The notes under the pieces were generated by a model. It worked only from the letters and a program-made list of their open reading frames with translations. It did not search any database and had not been told where the DNA came from. A program made the position numbers and the translations under genes. Of a stretch of DNA of 64,000 nt, positions 47,078-58,995 are shown in pieces. Each line of letters opens with the position of its first letter. Position 1 is the stretch's first letter. This DNA comes from Curvularia sp. ZM96. Lineage: Eukaryota > Ascomycota > Dothideomycetes > Pleosporales > Pleosporaceae. Location: contig JAJGBQ010000002.1 in NCBI GenBank assembly GCA_022457065.1, forward strand, positions 3,162,001 to 3,226,000, written 5' to 3'.

Positions 47078-48952
47078 CTAGGAGATATTGGGAAGGTACC
47101 TCGTCCATGTTTCAACGTAGAGTCTTTCATCTTGCTTCCTCAAAGCTGCTAACGCCAATGCCAGGATCATCAGGCGAGCTATAAGGTAAATGATACCCGT
47201 TATGATCATGACAGATCCGCAAATTATGTTTTTACGTCTGTCCAACGCTTCCACCTTCTTCGTCGTGCTATTCATTATTGCTGGTGCCTTTACCAGGTTT
47301 ATCATAGTTCGGATATCATTTTGGACACGAAGAGGGTTCTCGCCAGATATCTCCGTCGCCTCGGGAACCCGTAAACAAACTCCTTCGGTTGTTTCAACAG
47401 CATAACCCCAAGAGGATAAGAAATATTCGTGATGATGATGAGGTGACTGAGACTCAAACAAAAGCTGTATTGATCCTAAGAACTGTCGTAAACTCGTTGC
47501 CGCGTCGTTGTGGTTGTCTAAAGAATAATCTCCTTGAATTACAAGTCGTTCTATTTCATCAAAAGTGAAGTCCGAGCCACCTGGAACGCTTGCTTCTTCT
47601 ATATCGGATTCGGCGGCCAGACTTGTTGCACTATCCATATACTTAGATTTCAAAGCTAAAAAGATGATATCAATTTGCTGGTTGATCAATCGAGTCGTGG
47701 TTCCAATCACAGCGAGAGCGACAAGTGGTATCGCTGTGGTGAGAAGGCTTGCTGCCTTCCAGATTATTGACTCGGTAGAGGAAGGAAACACAGCGTTCCA
47801 TGCCAGGCAGTGAATGCCACCAAAGATCGCAGTGGAGAGAGCCATGATAGAGGCGACGATGGGGTATCGACTGTCAAATCTAACTAGATCATCGCTGACG
47901 GTCCAATGATCTCCTCGAACCCGCGGCTCATACTCATCCCTGGACGCTCTATATGGCTGCGAAAGCCGATGATATGGTGATTGGTTGTATAGATCTGGAA
48001 CATCGCATTTTAGGAAAATGTCTTCAATCTGAAATATAATCGGACGGTCAACATCCTTTGGTTTTGACCAATTCGCTAGCCAGGTAGCGGTACCAAGGAC
48101 AGCGAAAGCGGCAGTGCAAACTTCAAGTTGGCTTATCGGAAGGTCCCGTATCTTCCGCACAATAATCGAAATGATGAGCCAACATACCTGAGAAAGAGCA
48201 ATGCTTTTTGAGAGCCAATCCGCTTTTGACTTGTCGTTTATGTCGTCTTCATCAAACGTCGTTGCTAGGAGGGGGCTATGGGATGTCCTCGCACAGCATC
48301 TTGCAAGAGCATATGCGGTGACCCGGCGGTCCTCTCCTCTGTGCCTTTCAGATTCGTTTCGTCGAACCAAGCCTCCCATGTTTGCAAGATAGCAGTGGGT
48401 AAGTGTCCAAGCTGTTGCTTTGTCTTCAGAAATCAATCTTTCCCTCAGCTCTTGTTTTTGTTCCTTCTTGCACGTCCGACTTTCTGATTTCTTAAAGCCA
48501 ATATATTGAAATAGATTGTAGAGAAACTCCGAACCCGGTCCGAACTCCACTTTCCACTGCGTTGTGGCCCGGACGTGCTCCTCCATGATTTTCATGGAAT
48601 GAAGGTCCGCAACTGACATTTGAAGCTCACACACAGCCTTGGAGAAGGTGAGCTCCGGGAAAAGAACTGTCAATCCCATCCATTTGATCTCGCGTTTTGT
48701 TTTCTGCCATGGGCTATCTCTCGAGCCTGGGACGTTGAGATGGAGCAGCGTCCAGGTGCTTACGATAATGGTGCTGAGACAAGTCCAAAGTAGTGTTATC
48801 ATGCCTCTCTCGCTTGGGGAGTCTTGCCAACCGACAAACCGGCGTGTTTGGTGCTCTTCAAATGTGTTGAAATTATTCGTGGGAGTCGAAGAAAGTACAT
48901 GATGAGAAAATAGTGACAGCGTAAGGAGCACTCGGAAAGTTTGGCGAGCCAT
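47078..48952 (-). CDS. multi-pass membrane protein of unknown function, 624 residues
   Basis: A single uninterrupted frame from the ATG at 48952, unusual among the intron-rich neighbours. It begins with a signal-like hydrophobic segment (RVLLTLSLFSHHVL). Later hydrophobic helices include MITLLWTCLSTIIVSTWTLL, a pair around residues 255-300, SIMALSTAIFGGIHCLAW, LLTTAIPLVALAVIG and, at the C-terminus, MIITGIIYLIARLMILALAL. Blocks such as WTCLSTI..STWTLLHLNVP and TWLANWSKPKDV recall a large family of fungal hypothetical membrane proteins I have seen but cannot name. No enzyme motif found. It lies beside a cysteine-rich secreted protein and an NLR, but a link is not shown. Confidence 0.75.
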   Translation of the reverse strand: MARQTFRVLLTLSLFSHHVLSSTPTNNFNTFEEHQTRRFVGWQDSPSERGMITLLWTCLSTIIVSTWTLLHLNVPGSRDSPWQKTKREIKWMGLTVLFPELTFSKAVCELQMSVADLHSMKIMEEHVRATTQWKVEFGPGSEFLYNLFQYIGFKKSESRTCKKEQKQELRERLISEDKATAWTLTHCYLANMGGLVRRNESERHRGEDRRVTAYALARCCARTSHSPLLATTFDEDDINDKSKADWLSKSIALSQVCWLIISIIVRKIRDLPISQLEVCTAAFAVLGTATWLANWSKPKDVDRPIIFQIEDIFLKCDVPDLYNQSPYHRLSQPYRASRDEYEPRVRGDHWTVSDDLVRFDSRYPIVASIMALSTAIFGGIHCLAWNAVFPSSTESIIWKAASLLTTAIPLVALAVIGTTTRLINQQIDIIFLALKSKYMDSATSLAAESDIEEASVPGGSDFTFDEIERLVIQGDYSLDNHNDAATSLRQFLGSIQLLFESQSPHHHHEYFLSSWGYAVETTEGVCLRVPEATEISGENPLRVQNDIRTMINLVKAPAIMNSTTKKVEALDRRKNIICGSVMIITGIIYLIARLMILALALAALRKQDERLYVETWTRYLPNIS

Positions 48953-49873
48953 GGTTAGGAGCTACTCCAGTAATCTTCGGAGCGGAACGGACAGGGAGAG
49001 TGACTGCGGGCTGAGCTGAAGTTCGCGGTTGATCGTCCCTTTATAGGCGCCGGGCGACTTTCAGCTCGGCGTGGCTTAGATGCAGCTACCAAGCCACAAG
49101 CATCTCAAGGTAAGCGAGAATACCTCAACCACTCAATCAATGATGGCGCAAATGAGGAGATCAGATACATGAAAAAGAAGCAATAGGAGAAGCAGATAGA
49201 CTTCACCAGCAGGCGTGCCACGACCTTCAGCAGATATCGAGTATGCAGCACCCGAAAACTGTTGTACCTATGTCTTGATTGTTTTCTGATCATGCAGCAA
49301 GAGTTAGAAGATATTTAAAGTCCTACTCCTAGTACAGAACGCACATAAATTCAAGGGAGCCCTTAATGATAAGAAAGATGACTGGAGAGCTATCTGGGAC
49401 ATGCGCTAACACGAGGTAGTAAAGCTACCTTATCAGGAGAATAGTATAGCGCGTACAGTACCCGATTACCACGCCACAACACCACAGCTGCAGGAACCGC
49501 TAGGACTATATGCGTTAGCTTAGTAGAATTAAGGCTTACAGGCGGCACGCGCCCCTTGAACACCAACGCTGCTTCCTCTTACCTTCTTTAGACCGCGACC
49601 GTAGGCTCCATTTCCATCCTGATCAGGCCTGCTATGTTAACCGGTGGAGGCGGCTCCGAATTTATTGGCAGAGGGGGCATAGGCGCACATGGTGGCATTT
49701 AATGCATACTGAATTACATTTATTGCGAAACAACCTAAATTGGAGATATCAATCTGTATAATTAATCTCTAGAGTTATCTATGGAGACATCGACTTCATT
49801 TTCAAAAACAGTTAATCTAATAGAATTGCGCTCGAGGAGATGGGTTTCTTACCCACTGGGCGCAAAGTCACGT
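48953..49873. other. gene-poor accessory DNA
   Basis: Promoter of the membrane-protein gene, then AT-rich DNA up to the cysteine-rich gene. No repeat family recognised. Confidence 0.45.
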
Positions 49874-50192
49874 CTAGTGGCCAGGGGACGAAGTCCTGCA
49901 TCCCGTCGTTAAGGGCTGGCAGCTGTACGTAGAGCTTCCACACGGAACAGCTATTTGAATTATTAGCAGTGTACTTGCTTGAGTAGCGTGAAGATACAGT
50001 ACCCTCGCAATGATTGCTGCAGCATTTGTTGTTCGCAGGATTACAGCTCACTATATTGTTTAATAGATGAAGACATCTTGCAAAGCGTAAATACTAACAT
50101 CCGTTAATGATGCATTGACGCTCCTGAAGTTCAGATGGAATAGCTGTGGCCGCGGCAATACTAATGATGGCGCTGATGATAATGAATTTCAT
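49874..50192 (-). CDS. small secreted cysteine-rich protein, knottin-like (candidate effector)
   Basis: Three small exons (50192-50099, 50050-50003, 49950-49874) join in frame to 72 residues, with splice sites GTTAGT...TATAG and GTACTG...ATAG. The first 17 or so residues (Met-Lys-Phe then Ile/Ala-rich) form a signal peptide ending near an Ala-Ile-Pro. The predicted mature part has eight Cys spaced C-x6-C-x6-CC-x3-C-x4-C-x6-C-x6-C. The first six match the C-C-CC-C-C framework of inhibitor cystine knots; the last two add a possible fourth disulfide. No homologue is recognised. Small, secreted, Cys-rich proteins in AT-rich transposon-rich DNA are typical candidate effectors or antimicrobial peptides. 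Without the second splice, a longer frame loses the C-terminal Cys, so the introns decide the call. Confidence 0.68.
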
Positions 50193-51822
50193 GATTTACG
50201 CTGAGACCTTAGACTTGTGCTCAATTGACAGTGGGATAGTGAAGAGGAATATAGATGCTGTGTTTCAATCAGTGACAACGAAGCAGGTATTTATATTCTG
50301 CACAACTACCCAAGATCATGCATCTTCGCCCAGAATGCCTTGTCATCCCTTAATCGTGATCTCCGCTACCACGACCAGAGCTTATTCGACAGCCGAGATC
50401 AGGTGTTTCCAAGGCTGAGTAAGCGCTATTGCTGATTCTTCCTTAGCCCCAAGCCACAAAGATGTAAATGTCTTGCCGAAGAATATACGATGCCCTGAAT
50501 CAGAGGATAACCCGCACAGTGGATGCAGGAAAGGGTCCCTTGTGCCAAAACATCAACCTTCCCTAGAATGATAGGGGCTATTCCTGAAGTATCACCATTC
50601 TCATGTGCGTTTTCAGCATTGTTTACTTGTACGAACCTGAGGTTGATTGTTTCTACTTTCCGTCCGCGATACTGTGAAAGATTAAACCTCGTATGATGTT
50701 ACAACAAGGAAACAAAAGTAAGATGTTGTATTGATATTCGGAGGTGACTTGAAACTTCTGATCAACATGTATTTTCCCATTTCTCGCCTAGGCGCATAAG
50801 CTTATGTTATGGGATGTCCCGCAGTACTCCGTAGCTACTCCATATTGTAGTTTCCAATATCTGAGCAAGTGCATAGATACGGGCCCTAGCAAAAACCTCG
50901 ATCGAAGTTGTCTTTCGCGATCGTCGGAAGCAAGCCATGTTGATACGAGCTGTTATGGCGTGAGCTGTCGAGGATCTAGAACGCTTAGCATCTGTCAGAG
51001 CTAGGCTTAATATCCGGGCTTACCCGAGAGCCAGTCAGATCTAAGCTTGATCTGGGGTGTACTCAGGAGCCAGGCCAGAGCGCTGCTCAAAATATCAATC
51101 ACTCACTTCGATGTGAAGGACAATGAGGCATGGTACATGCTGCTACTACCACTTCTACTAAGGCTCGCACATTTCGGCGTTACTTTCCTAGCAGTGCAGC
51201 TTGGCGGTCATGTTGTCATTTCGCGGAACTTCAAGGCTTATATATCTTATGGAAACTTATTAGTGTTAGCACAGGCTAGGATTTCAGGGTCAGGATCTTC
51301 TGGATGTTTAGGACGAGCGGATAGCATAATAAATACGCAATGGCAATGTGCGCAACTGTACAGGAGAGAGCCAATGATACTTTGTGAACATATCTCTTGG
51401 TATCTCGGTACTTTGACTGATCGCTGACGATTCGGTACTTCTAGGTCTTATCCGCCACTACTACCAAAACACGTTCCCTTGGCTTTGTTTACAATCTATC
51501 AATACATACCTATCTATACGTATGTAGCAGATCACTATCTTAGATACCTCTTGGTTCTTGGTGTGGCTCCGCAGGAAATCCACCTCTAGAATATAGCTCC
51601 TCTTACGGTTGGTAGGTTGCGAAGAAAAATATTGTCACTACTCTCATGCTAAGTATCATAGCCGCGTTGTTCAGCCAGCTTCTGGGCCAAATGTGTTCAT
51701 TGTGGCTTGATTAGTCCTCGCCATCAGCTACCATCACCTCTACCTCTGTTATAGCTGTTTTCGCAGCCGTTGGTGCACTAACCGCTAGCACTACTGAGAA
51801 GAATTATCGTGAAAAAAAGATC
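50193..51822. other. gene-poor accessory DNA
   Basis: Promoter side of the cysteine-rich gene, then DNA full of stops. A 126-codon frame at 51047-51427 lacks any domain. Likely decayed repeats, but no family could be named. Confidence 0.4.
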
Positions 51823-51880
51823 TCTCCAGCGGATTGTCATATGACAAGCGGAAATACTGACCACTATGACACTGCGCTGT
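51823..51880 (-). pseudogene. tRNA-Asp relic
   Basis: On the minus strand a fragment reads ATAGTGGTCAGTATTTCCGC then TTGTCA, identical to the D-arm/anticodon part of the intact tRNA-Asp at 59119-59203, and ends CCGCTGGAGA, the 3' acceptor arm. The T-arm and variable loop are missing and the 5' acceptor strand is altered. The flanking GAAAAAAAGA tract also resembles that beside the intact gene. It cannot fold as a tRNA. Confidence 0.75.
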
Positions 51881-52426
51881 CTACCACGACAGTTATTAAA
51901 TATTCCGTTCTAGGTCACGAATACCCGTTAGTTGCTCCCTTCTAGGTCGACGTGGCCTAAGACCTAACTTTTATTGCAGGTTTATTAGCCTTATGATAGT
52001 AGCTGATATTCCACCCTCTTGTTTATTGAGCCTCTTAGCGTATCGGTAGCGCTTATTACCCTAAAACAGCATTGCAGCATTTAGTCCTTGATACTCACTG
52101 GTTTTATGCTGTTATAGGCCTGCTTTTCGAAATCATATGGCTTGTGACTTCACACTCGCTTGCGCAATCGGTTTCCGGTCCTAATATTAAAGCCCTGTTA
52201 CCCTATTACTACTCTAGACCACTTCGCGGTTTTGTGCTATCGTCGAATTTAACGCTAAAAAGCAATAGTCAGATGCAATGTACATGCGCATGAAGTGGGT
52301 TTTGATTGATCGACAATAGTGTTTGTGGAAATCCATTATCATTGAATTAGCTAAACAGCAATACGCGCGACAGATCGATCAGTCGATTACATGCAATAGT
52401 CCGTACAATCGATAGCAACAACAAAG
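51881..52426. other. gene-poor spacer
   Basis: 3' flank of the NLR gene. No gene supported. Confidence 0.45.
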
Positions 52427-55400
52427 CTACTTCGATGCTGTTGATGCGCCCCTGTTTAGTAGCAAATTCGCGACGTCATGGTGGCCTGAATGTAAAGCCG
52501 CATGGAATGCATCGCCGAACCATCCACCATACGCGTTAATGTCGGCGCCTTTGTCTAGCAATAGCGTTACGATATCCTTGTAGCCTCTCTCTGAAGCTTC
52601 ATAGAGTGGATTATATGAAAAGATGTCGCCTCTCTTCTGCACGTTGACGTTGGCGCCTTTGTCTAACAGCAGCGTCGCGATATCTTTGTGGCCATTAGCT
52701 GAAGCCGCCTGGAGTGCGTTGCTATAGTATCCGCCCTGAGCGTTGACGTCAACGCCTTTGTCTAGTAGCAGCGTTACGATATCTTTATAGCCTTTAGCTG
52801 AAGCTACCTGAAGTGCGTTGCCATAGTCTCCGCCCTGCGCGTCAATATCGGCGCCTTTGTCTAGCAATAGCATCACAAGGTCTTTGTCAGTTTTAGCTAA
52901 AGCCGCCTGGAGAGCGTTGCCATAGAGACCGCCCTGCGTGTTGATGCTAGCACCTTTATTTATTAGCAGCGTCGCGATGTCTTTGTGGCCCTTGGCCAAA
53001 GCCGCCTGGAGTGCGTTGCCGTAGTAGTCTCTGCACTGCGCGTTGACGTCGGCGCCTTTGTCTAGTAGTAGCGTTACAATGTCTTCGTGGCCGTTAGCTG
53101 AAGCTGCACAGAGTGCATTACTGCAGTCTCCGCCCTGCGTGTTGACAGCGGCCCCTTTGTCTAGCAGCAGCGTCGCGATGTCTTTGTGGCCATTAGCTGA
53201 AGCCGCCTGGAGTGCATTGCCGTAGTGTCCGCCCTGCGCATTGACGTCGACGCCTTTGTCTAACAGCATTCGAGTCAGAACACTCGATCCCTTCTCTGCT
53301 GCTACGTACAGTGGCGTTCGGCCCTTCGTATCTTTTGAGTCAAGGTCTAAAACCCCTAGTCCGATCAGGTAGGAACAGACTGCCACACTACCGATTTCTA
53401 CTGCATATGTGAGTATTCCGTCTTTTTTAGGATATTTGAAGTCGCGGCCTAGACTTTCTTCTATCTTCTCATGTACAGAATTCTCTTCGAGCTGGCTCCA
53501 GCCGTGGCCAGCCACAGACTGAGCGGCTTTGAGGCCTTCAATACATACCTGCATAGCCTCCTGGCTTCCAGTGGCATTGGCTGCGAAGAAGGCGCAACCG
53601 TAACGTTCATTCTCCACATCTAGACACGAACTGACTAAGGGGTGAGCCCTAATGAGGTTTGCCATGTTAAGCTCGGCCAGCAAATATAGCAGATTAACAC
53701 GTTCTGTGTGTCTCCGCACTTGAAACTTCTTAAATAGATTGTCGAGCTTCACCCATCGAGGTATTGGGAAGCTGTTAAGAAAGCACGCTTGAGAGATGCC
53801 TCCGCCTTCTGCTTTTTCTGCGTGATACAGTACATTGCGGACGGCATACTCTAGAAAAGGAAACTTTTGGTTTGCCAAGTTGCGTAGGACAGCTGCCTGT
53901 TGCGAGGAGGCTTTCGGAAGTTTATCAGGAATTTGTAAGGGTGTGGCAACGTCAATGCTTATATAGTCGAGGCAGTTCTGCTTGAGTCGTTCGTGGCTCT
54001 GGTTCTGGAAATTGCTTCCGAACTCGGGCCAGATCTTGCTAAGACCGTTCTCTTTAAGCAGAAAATCCCTTACTGACTCGTGGATGAATTGAACCCGCGG
54101 CTCTCTGGAAACAGTGGCTTCAGCGAGGCCTTTAGAACAGTTGAGGAGGAACCTCTTCATATCGTCCTTTGTAGTCTCCTCAGGGTCTAATTCGGAGATA
54201 GCGTCAGAGTTGATGTTTAGGAGAAGAGCGTGATAAAGCTGTTCTGGACTGAGCGGCTGCTTCGCGAAGAGCACCCACTGGATGCACAGCACCAGCATAT
54301 CCTTATTGTGCGAGTCTCGCGTCAGGATGTCGCTGAACAGTTTATGCAGGTCCCCAGGGATTGCCTTCAATTTCTCTCGAAGTACATGGACCTGTCCATG
54401 ATCGAACTCTTTGTTTAAGATACCCACGACGAGAACAACCCACATAAAGATCCCAGACGATTTCTCCTGAAGCTCAGCTCGGATCTGCTGTGCAGTCTTG
54501 CTCTTCCCAATCTTTAGCTCAGTCTCAACGTAGTTGGTGATGTCTTGCGAGTGTCCTTCTTGACCTTCTAGCACTAGCTCTAGCCCGTTCCGGATTGTGA
54601 TGTGTGGGTAATGCCTACTTGAGAAGCATACTTGGAAGTGAATGCCGTGTGACACGACTAGGTCGCCGATGTGCTCGAAGAACTGGACCATGTCCCGAAC
54701 CTGCTCTTCTTCACACTCGTCAAGCGCATCGATAAAGCATACGATAGAAGTGTCTCCCAAGCTCTGTATTGCTTGCTCTAGCAGTGTCTTCAGCGTCTCG
54801 ATATTCCACTGGTGATCTTTGGTGACCTTTAAGAACCTGGGCGAATTAAAGACGTTCCAGAGTGCAGGAAGATTCTCTAGGAGCTGTAATAATAGCGAAC
54901 GGTATGCCCCAATTGTGGACTTCTCTATGTCCTCGCCGCGCGCGTTGAAGAAGAAGGAGAGTATGATGTGGTTCCTCATTGCTTTGCGAGCATTGACTAG
55001 TGCATACTTCATCAACGTCGACTTGCCCGTCCCAGCCTTGCCCTTAATCCATAAGAAGCCATGGTGTTCATCTAGCTTGGTCGTATCGAGCCAGTTGAGG
55101 TACTTCTCACTTTGCAAGAGCCACCTACATGTCTTGGCATGTGCAGTCTTAATGGTCATCTGACGCGCATCAATCTGGTCAAATCTCAGAGACTCTAATA
55201 GACTCTGCCTCTGTTCATCGTTCAGCGGTGTCTGCGAGGGTTCCTGGGAGTGGGTAGGGACTATTATAGTAAGAACAAGCCATGTATACACTTTGAGATG
55301 ATCAAGTTACGTACGGGGAGCAGTCCACTGTCTGTATAATTTAGCAGAGGTTTGATAGAGGAGTGTCACTTAGACACATGAAGGACTCACTTTGCAGAGC

Positions 55401-56516
55401 CATTCTCTATGTCCTTGAGGATAGCGATCTTTGGGCGCTTATGGGAAGCATGATCAGGAGATGATGATTGGCGGCAATGTTCTATTGCTATATTAGTTTA
55501 ACTGCATCTTTGGTAGTAATACGGTCAATCAACTAACTGCCCCCACCGCTGCGCATAGCATCCTCTGCACGGTGTGTGTTCATCACCTCTGTTGTCCGTA
55601 TGACTGACAAAAGCTCCTTCGCATATGCCGCTGCCGTTCCTGCCGCGTGAGCCTGCCACTTGTCGTTCTTGCGTGAGTCGGCGTAGTCGCAGATGCCGCG
55701 AATGACAAGGCATGGGAAGCTGTTCATTAGCCCCGCCGCCTCCATCTCAAAGCACAATACCCCATCAAGCTCTGCACTGATCTTGTCTCTCTCGGCAGCG
55801 TCCTTCATCACCTGGTTGCCAGAAGCGATTGTGCCGTAGTGTACCGTCACCTCTGCTCCTCTCTTGCGTTTTGATTGTGGCTGCTGGTTCTCAACTCTGC
55901 ACTGGCTGCACATGTCATTGTATTCGTAATTGTAGGTTGCCTTGGATAGAAGATCAGTCCCTGCTCTGCGGCGCTGGAAGACAGGCGTGCGCTCGAGTAT
56001 CGATAGGTGGTCTGACAGCGTGCACTCGTTCACCATTGCACTTGCTTTTATAGCGTTTATAGCGCTAAGCAGTATCTGAGGTGGAGAGTTAAGCGATCCA
56101 ATGCGCTCAAGTCCGTTTGGCGTTCTTCTCCCATAGTCGTACTGAACTACTCCGCCAAAGGTCGACTGCGGCTGGCTCACCACGACGTCCCCAAGTCGAA
56201 TGTTTGCGCAGGCACTTGGAACACCTCCACCGATACCCACCATCAGGCCGAACCGAAGGCCCTTGAACGCTGTCCGCATCTGTGTCGCGACAGTCGCGGC
56301 TGGGTTGTTTCCGATGTGGCCCGCTGGAAGACACACAATCACAACATTGTGGCCTGCAATCGACCCCATAGTATATACGTTCTCGTCGTTATCATTGACA
56401 TCACGACTGGCGTCTGCGTGCCTTTCGTCGAGCATCATCTTGGCCGCTGCCAGCTCGACAGGCAGAGCGCACACCCATCCTACGGTGTAGTCTTCGCGGC
56501 GTAGCTGGCGTTGCAT
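52427..56516 (-). CDS. PNP-NACHT-ankyrin NLR protein, complete
   Basis: Four exons (56516-55538, 55487-55391, 55331-55315, 55260-52427) join in frame to 1308 residues; exon 3 is a 17-nt microexon. Residues 10-320 are a nucleoside-phosphorylase-like domain (VGWVCALPVELAAAKMML, VGIGGGVPS, EMEAAGLMNSFPCLVIRGIC, CDYADSRKNDKWQ). The NACHT NTPase begins near residue 430 with Walker A GKAGTGKST and Walker B VCFIDALDEC. From about residue 1010 there are ten ankyrin repeats, of which several are nearly identical (GNALQAASANGHKDIATLLL type). This is a standard fungal NLR layout for sensing non-self and triggering cell death or other responses. No premature stop found. Separating the PNP and NACHT parts into two genes would be wrong. 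Confidence 0.93.
52436..53340 (-). repeat. ankyrin-coding tandem repeats
   Basis: About ten units of roughly 99 bp in the last exon of the NLR. Units near 52650-52720 and 53155-53225 differ at only about six of 71 bases, including silent positions. Such similarity at the DNA level indicates recent duplication or gene conversion between units. Confidence 0.9.
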
Positions 56517-58995
56517 TCGGGGCTGTTACGAAGGTGTAGAAAGAAGAGAACGGTACCTGTCAGGATTCAATCCATACAGACAGAAAGGAGTAGAAGTAGA
56601 AGTAGAAGCAGTCTAGCAGCAGCAGCGCTGTCGACAGTTGCTGTCGCTTAGCCTCAGCCTTGCCTGCCGCCTACATAGTGGCGTGGTTGGTCCAGTCGAG
56701 GCGCAGCCGTAAGCGCTAAGTAGTTGGCAGCGGGGCGGGATTGGCTCGCTCATTGATTACTCGCCCATGGCCCTGCAGCTTGATAGACCTCTTACCCCGC
56801 AGTTATCAGAGCAGGCTATGATATGACTTCACTTTGTCTAATAGAGATCATCTGTGATGCGCAAAAGCACCACGTAGCCACAGCCCTACACAAGAGCGGA
56901 GAGTGAAGTGAAGTCAGTCTGCTCAACAATGCAAGCGAAGGAGAGAGCGGTCATCACCCCGCTACAGGCGAGTGCTCAGCCCGATTGATGTGCCTCGCCA
57001 GGATGAGCTGTGCCGCATTGCGCTACGCTACGCGACTCGCGCGTCAGTCAGGAGTCGGAAGCCAACAGAACAAGCGCTTATTGTCTTCAACAATATCATG
57101 GCCATGGAGACCTTTTCACTTCTCGACGATGCTAATCTGCGCGACGATCTTGGTCTCTATGAAGTACACAAGACTAGGCTGCTTAGGTAGACCTAGGGAC
57201 ACAGTCGCGGGCCGACCCGTTCTAGCGCTAGCTCTCTAAATACTTACGGGCCTTTGGGTATTAAAGGCTGCTGCAAAAGGCTAGAAGTGATAGTAAAAGC
57301 CTTAGGTCAGTCACTCGTAGACAGCAGCAATGGTCGTACTAGAACATGATACTGATAGCCGAGATTATTGGGCGGGCAACGACTGCAGCGTTAACAGCTA
57401 TCTTTATTATCACGCTGCTAGCTGTTACGTCGCACGAGTGTTCAAGAAATATTTAGCTAACAATTGTTTTAGCATGCATGGCTATCTCACCTTTCCTTAT
57501 ATCGCTCGTCTTAAAGGTGTCGAGCTTCGAGATGATGGCGGTATCTGCCAAATACGCTGCTGTTCTTTCGGTGTTCGTTTCCAGTGTTCCTGCAAGCGCC
57601 GGGGGCTGATTGCGGGGATTTAGGTACATCGCCGCGCCACCAAAAGACGGATCAGTCTAGCCAAGTACCGGGCCTAGCGATAGAAACACAAAACAAACCA
57701 ACGACCCGAGAAAAGTCAAGTCTGACGCAAAAGAAGACAGCGAAAATTCGACAGCACGACGGCTCACAGCAAGCGCAACCACGACATGACAACGCCATCG
57801 TCTTGCTAGCAACAACAGCGTCATCGCTATCGAGTCTACCACATACTTGCTCACGTAGCCTAAAGTGTAGTTTGCGGATAGCCCTTAGCATACTGCAAAT
57901 ACAGGCCTCGCTTCCACGTGAGTGTTCTGATCACCCTGATAGTAATTGGATGAAGAGACCGTAAGACGACATATTCATGCTAAGTGGTTTCTATCTAATT
58001 CTTCTCAGTTCTGCCACTTAAAGGATAGCTGTCACGTAGACATGCATATGTTTATAAGCTGAATTTCTTTCCTCAGCCGAGTCGAGTCGTTGTCAGCCTT
58101 ATCAAGACCACCTAGAAAGCCTCTCGAAGCCGCACTACTACGAAAATAAAAATCAGGTCAGTCCACGCCATCTCCGAACAACAATCATGGACTATACGGA
58201 AGTGAAGCGGCATATGCAGGTGTCTTAGTTAACGGAATTTATCTAGGCAGTGGCTCAGCCTTGCAACCCATGTCTCGATAAATACACAGGATGCTGCAGC
58301 TCAGCCGCACACCCCGTATCGACATACTGCCTCACTATTCACCTGCTAGAGAACAACTAGTCCTTTAATATCGCGACATACAAAGATCTTGACCATGTAA
58401 CTACGCGATTTCAACACGGTAGCTTACGCCCAGAATCTAGACAATAACATGGAGAGATGCCTAGAGACCCCAACAGCAGAGCATCAGCTATATCTCTATG
58501 CAATAGGGCTCACAAGGATATACAGGAACCTTCAGCAACTATTATTCTAGCGACACTAACAAATTCTAAAGTAGATCTACTAGGCTCTCCTAGTGTCTTT
58601 TAGTTTTAAAAATATAGATATAACAAGACCGCCTAACAAAAGCGTTAGAAGGAGTATTAGGGGAAGCGGCTATCGTGTGTCATAACACGCTCTTCCTCAC
58701 TAACCCCTACATCAACCGCGAGATCGTTATTAGTGCGAAAGGCACAAGAGTAATAGACACCTACGAGTAGGTCACACACAATAAGACTCATTATATACCC
58801 AACTAAATAGCGATAGTAATACCAGTGACGATAACAACACGCGCCGGCTATAGATCTCAGGTGGTCCTGGCAAAGGCAAGACCACAAGACGACAACATCT
58901 GTTTTCCTATACTATCTATGCGTCAAAAGGATGGTGCACAGGATGACAAAGCTACATTTTGTCTATCGTGATGGATACATACTCAAGATCGCTTA
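56517..58995. other. gene-poor accessory DNA
   Basis: Promoter of the NLR gene with AGTAGA-type short repeats near 56588-56606, then about 2.3 kb without a supportable gene. Open frames at 56972-57239 and 57330-57964 show no domain. Probably decayed repeats. Confidence 0.4.

Noticed and set aside
49812..50051. Single-exon 79-codon reading of the cysteine-rich gene
   Set aside because: It lacks a start with signal peptide and loses the C-terminal Cys; the three-exon model gives both and is in frame.
51047..51427. 126-codon plus-strand frame
   Set aside because: No domain; lies in DNA with decayed repeats.
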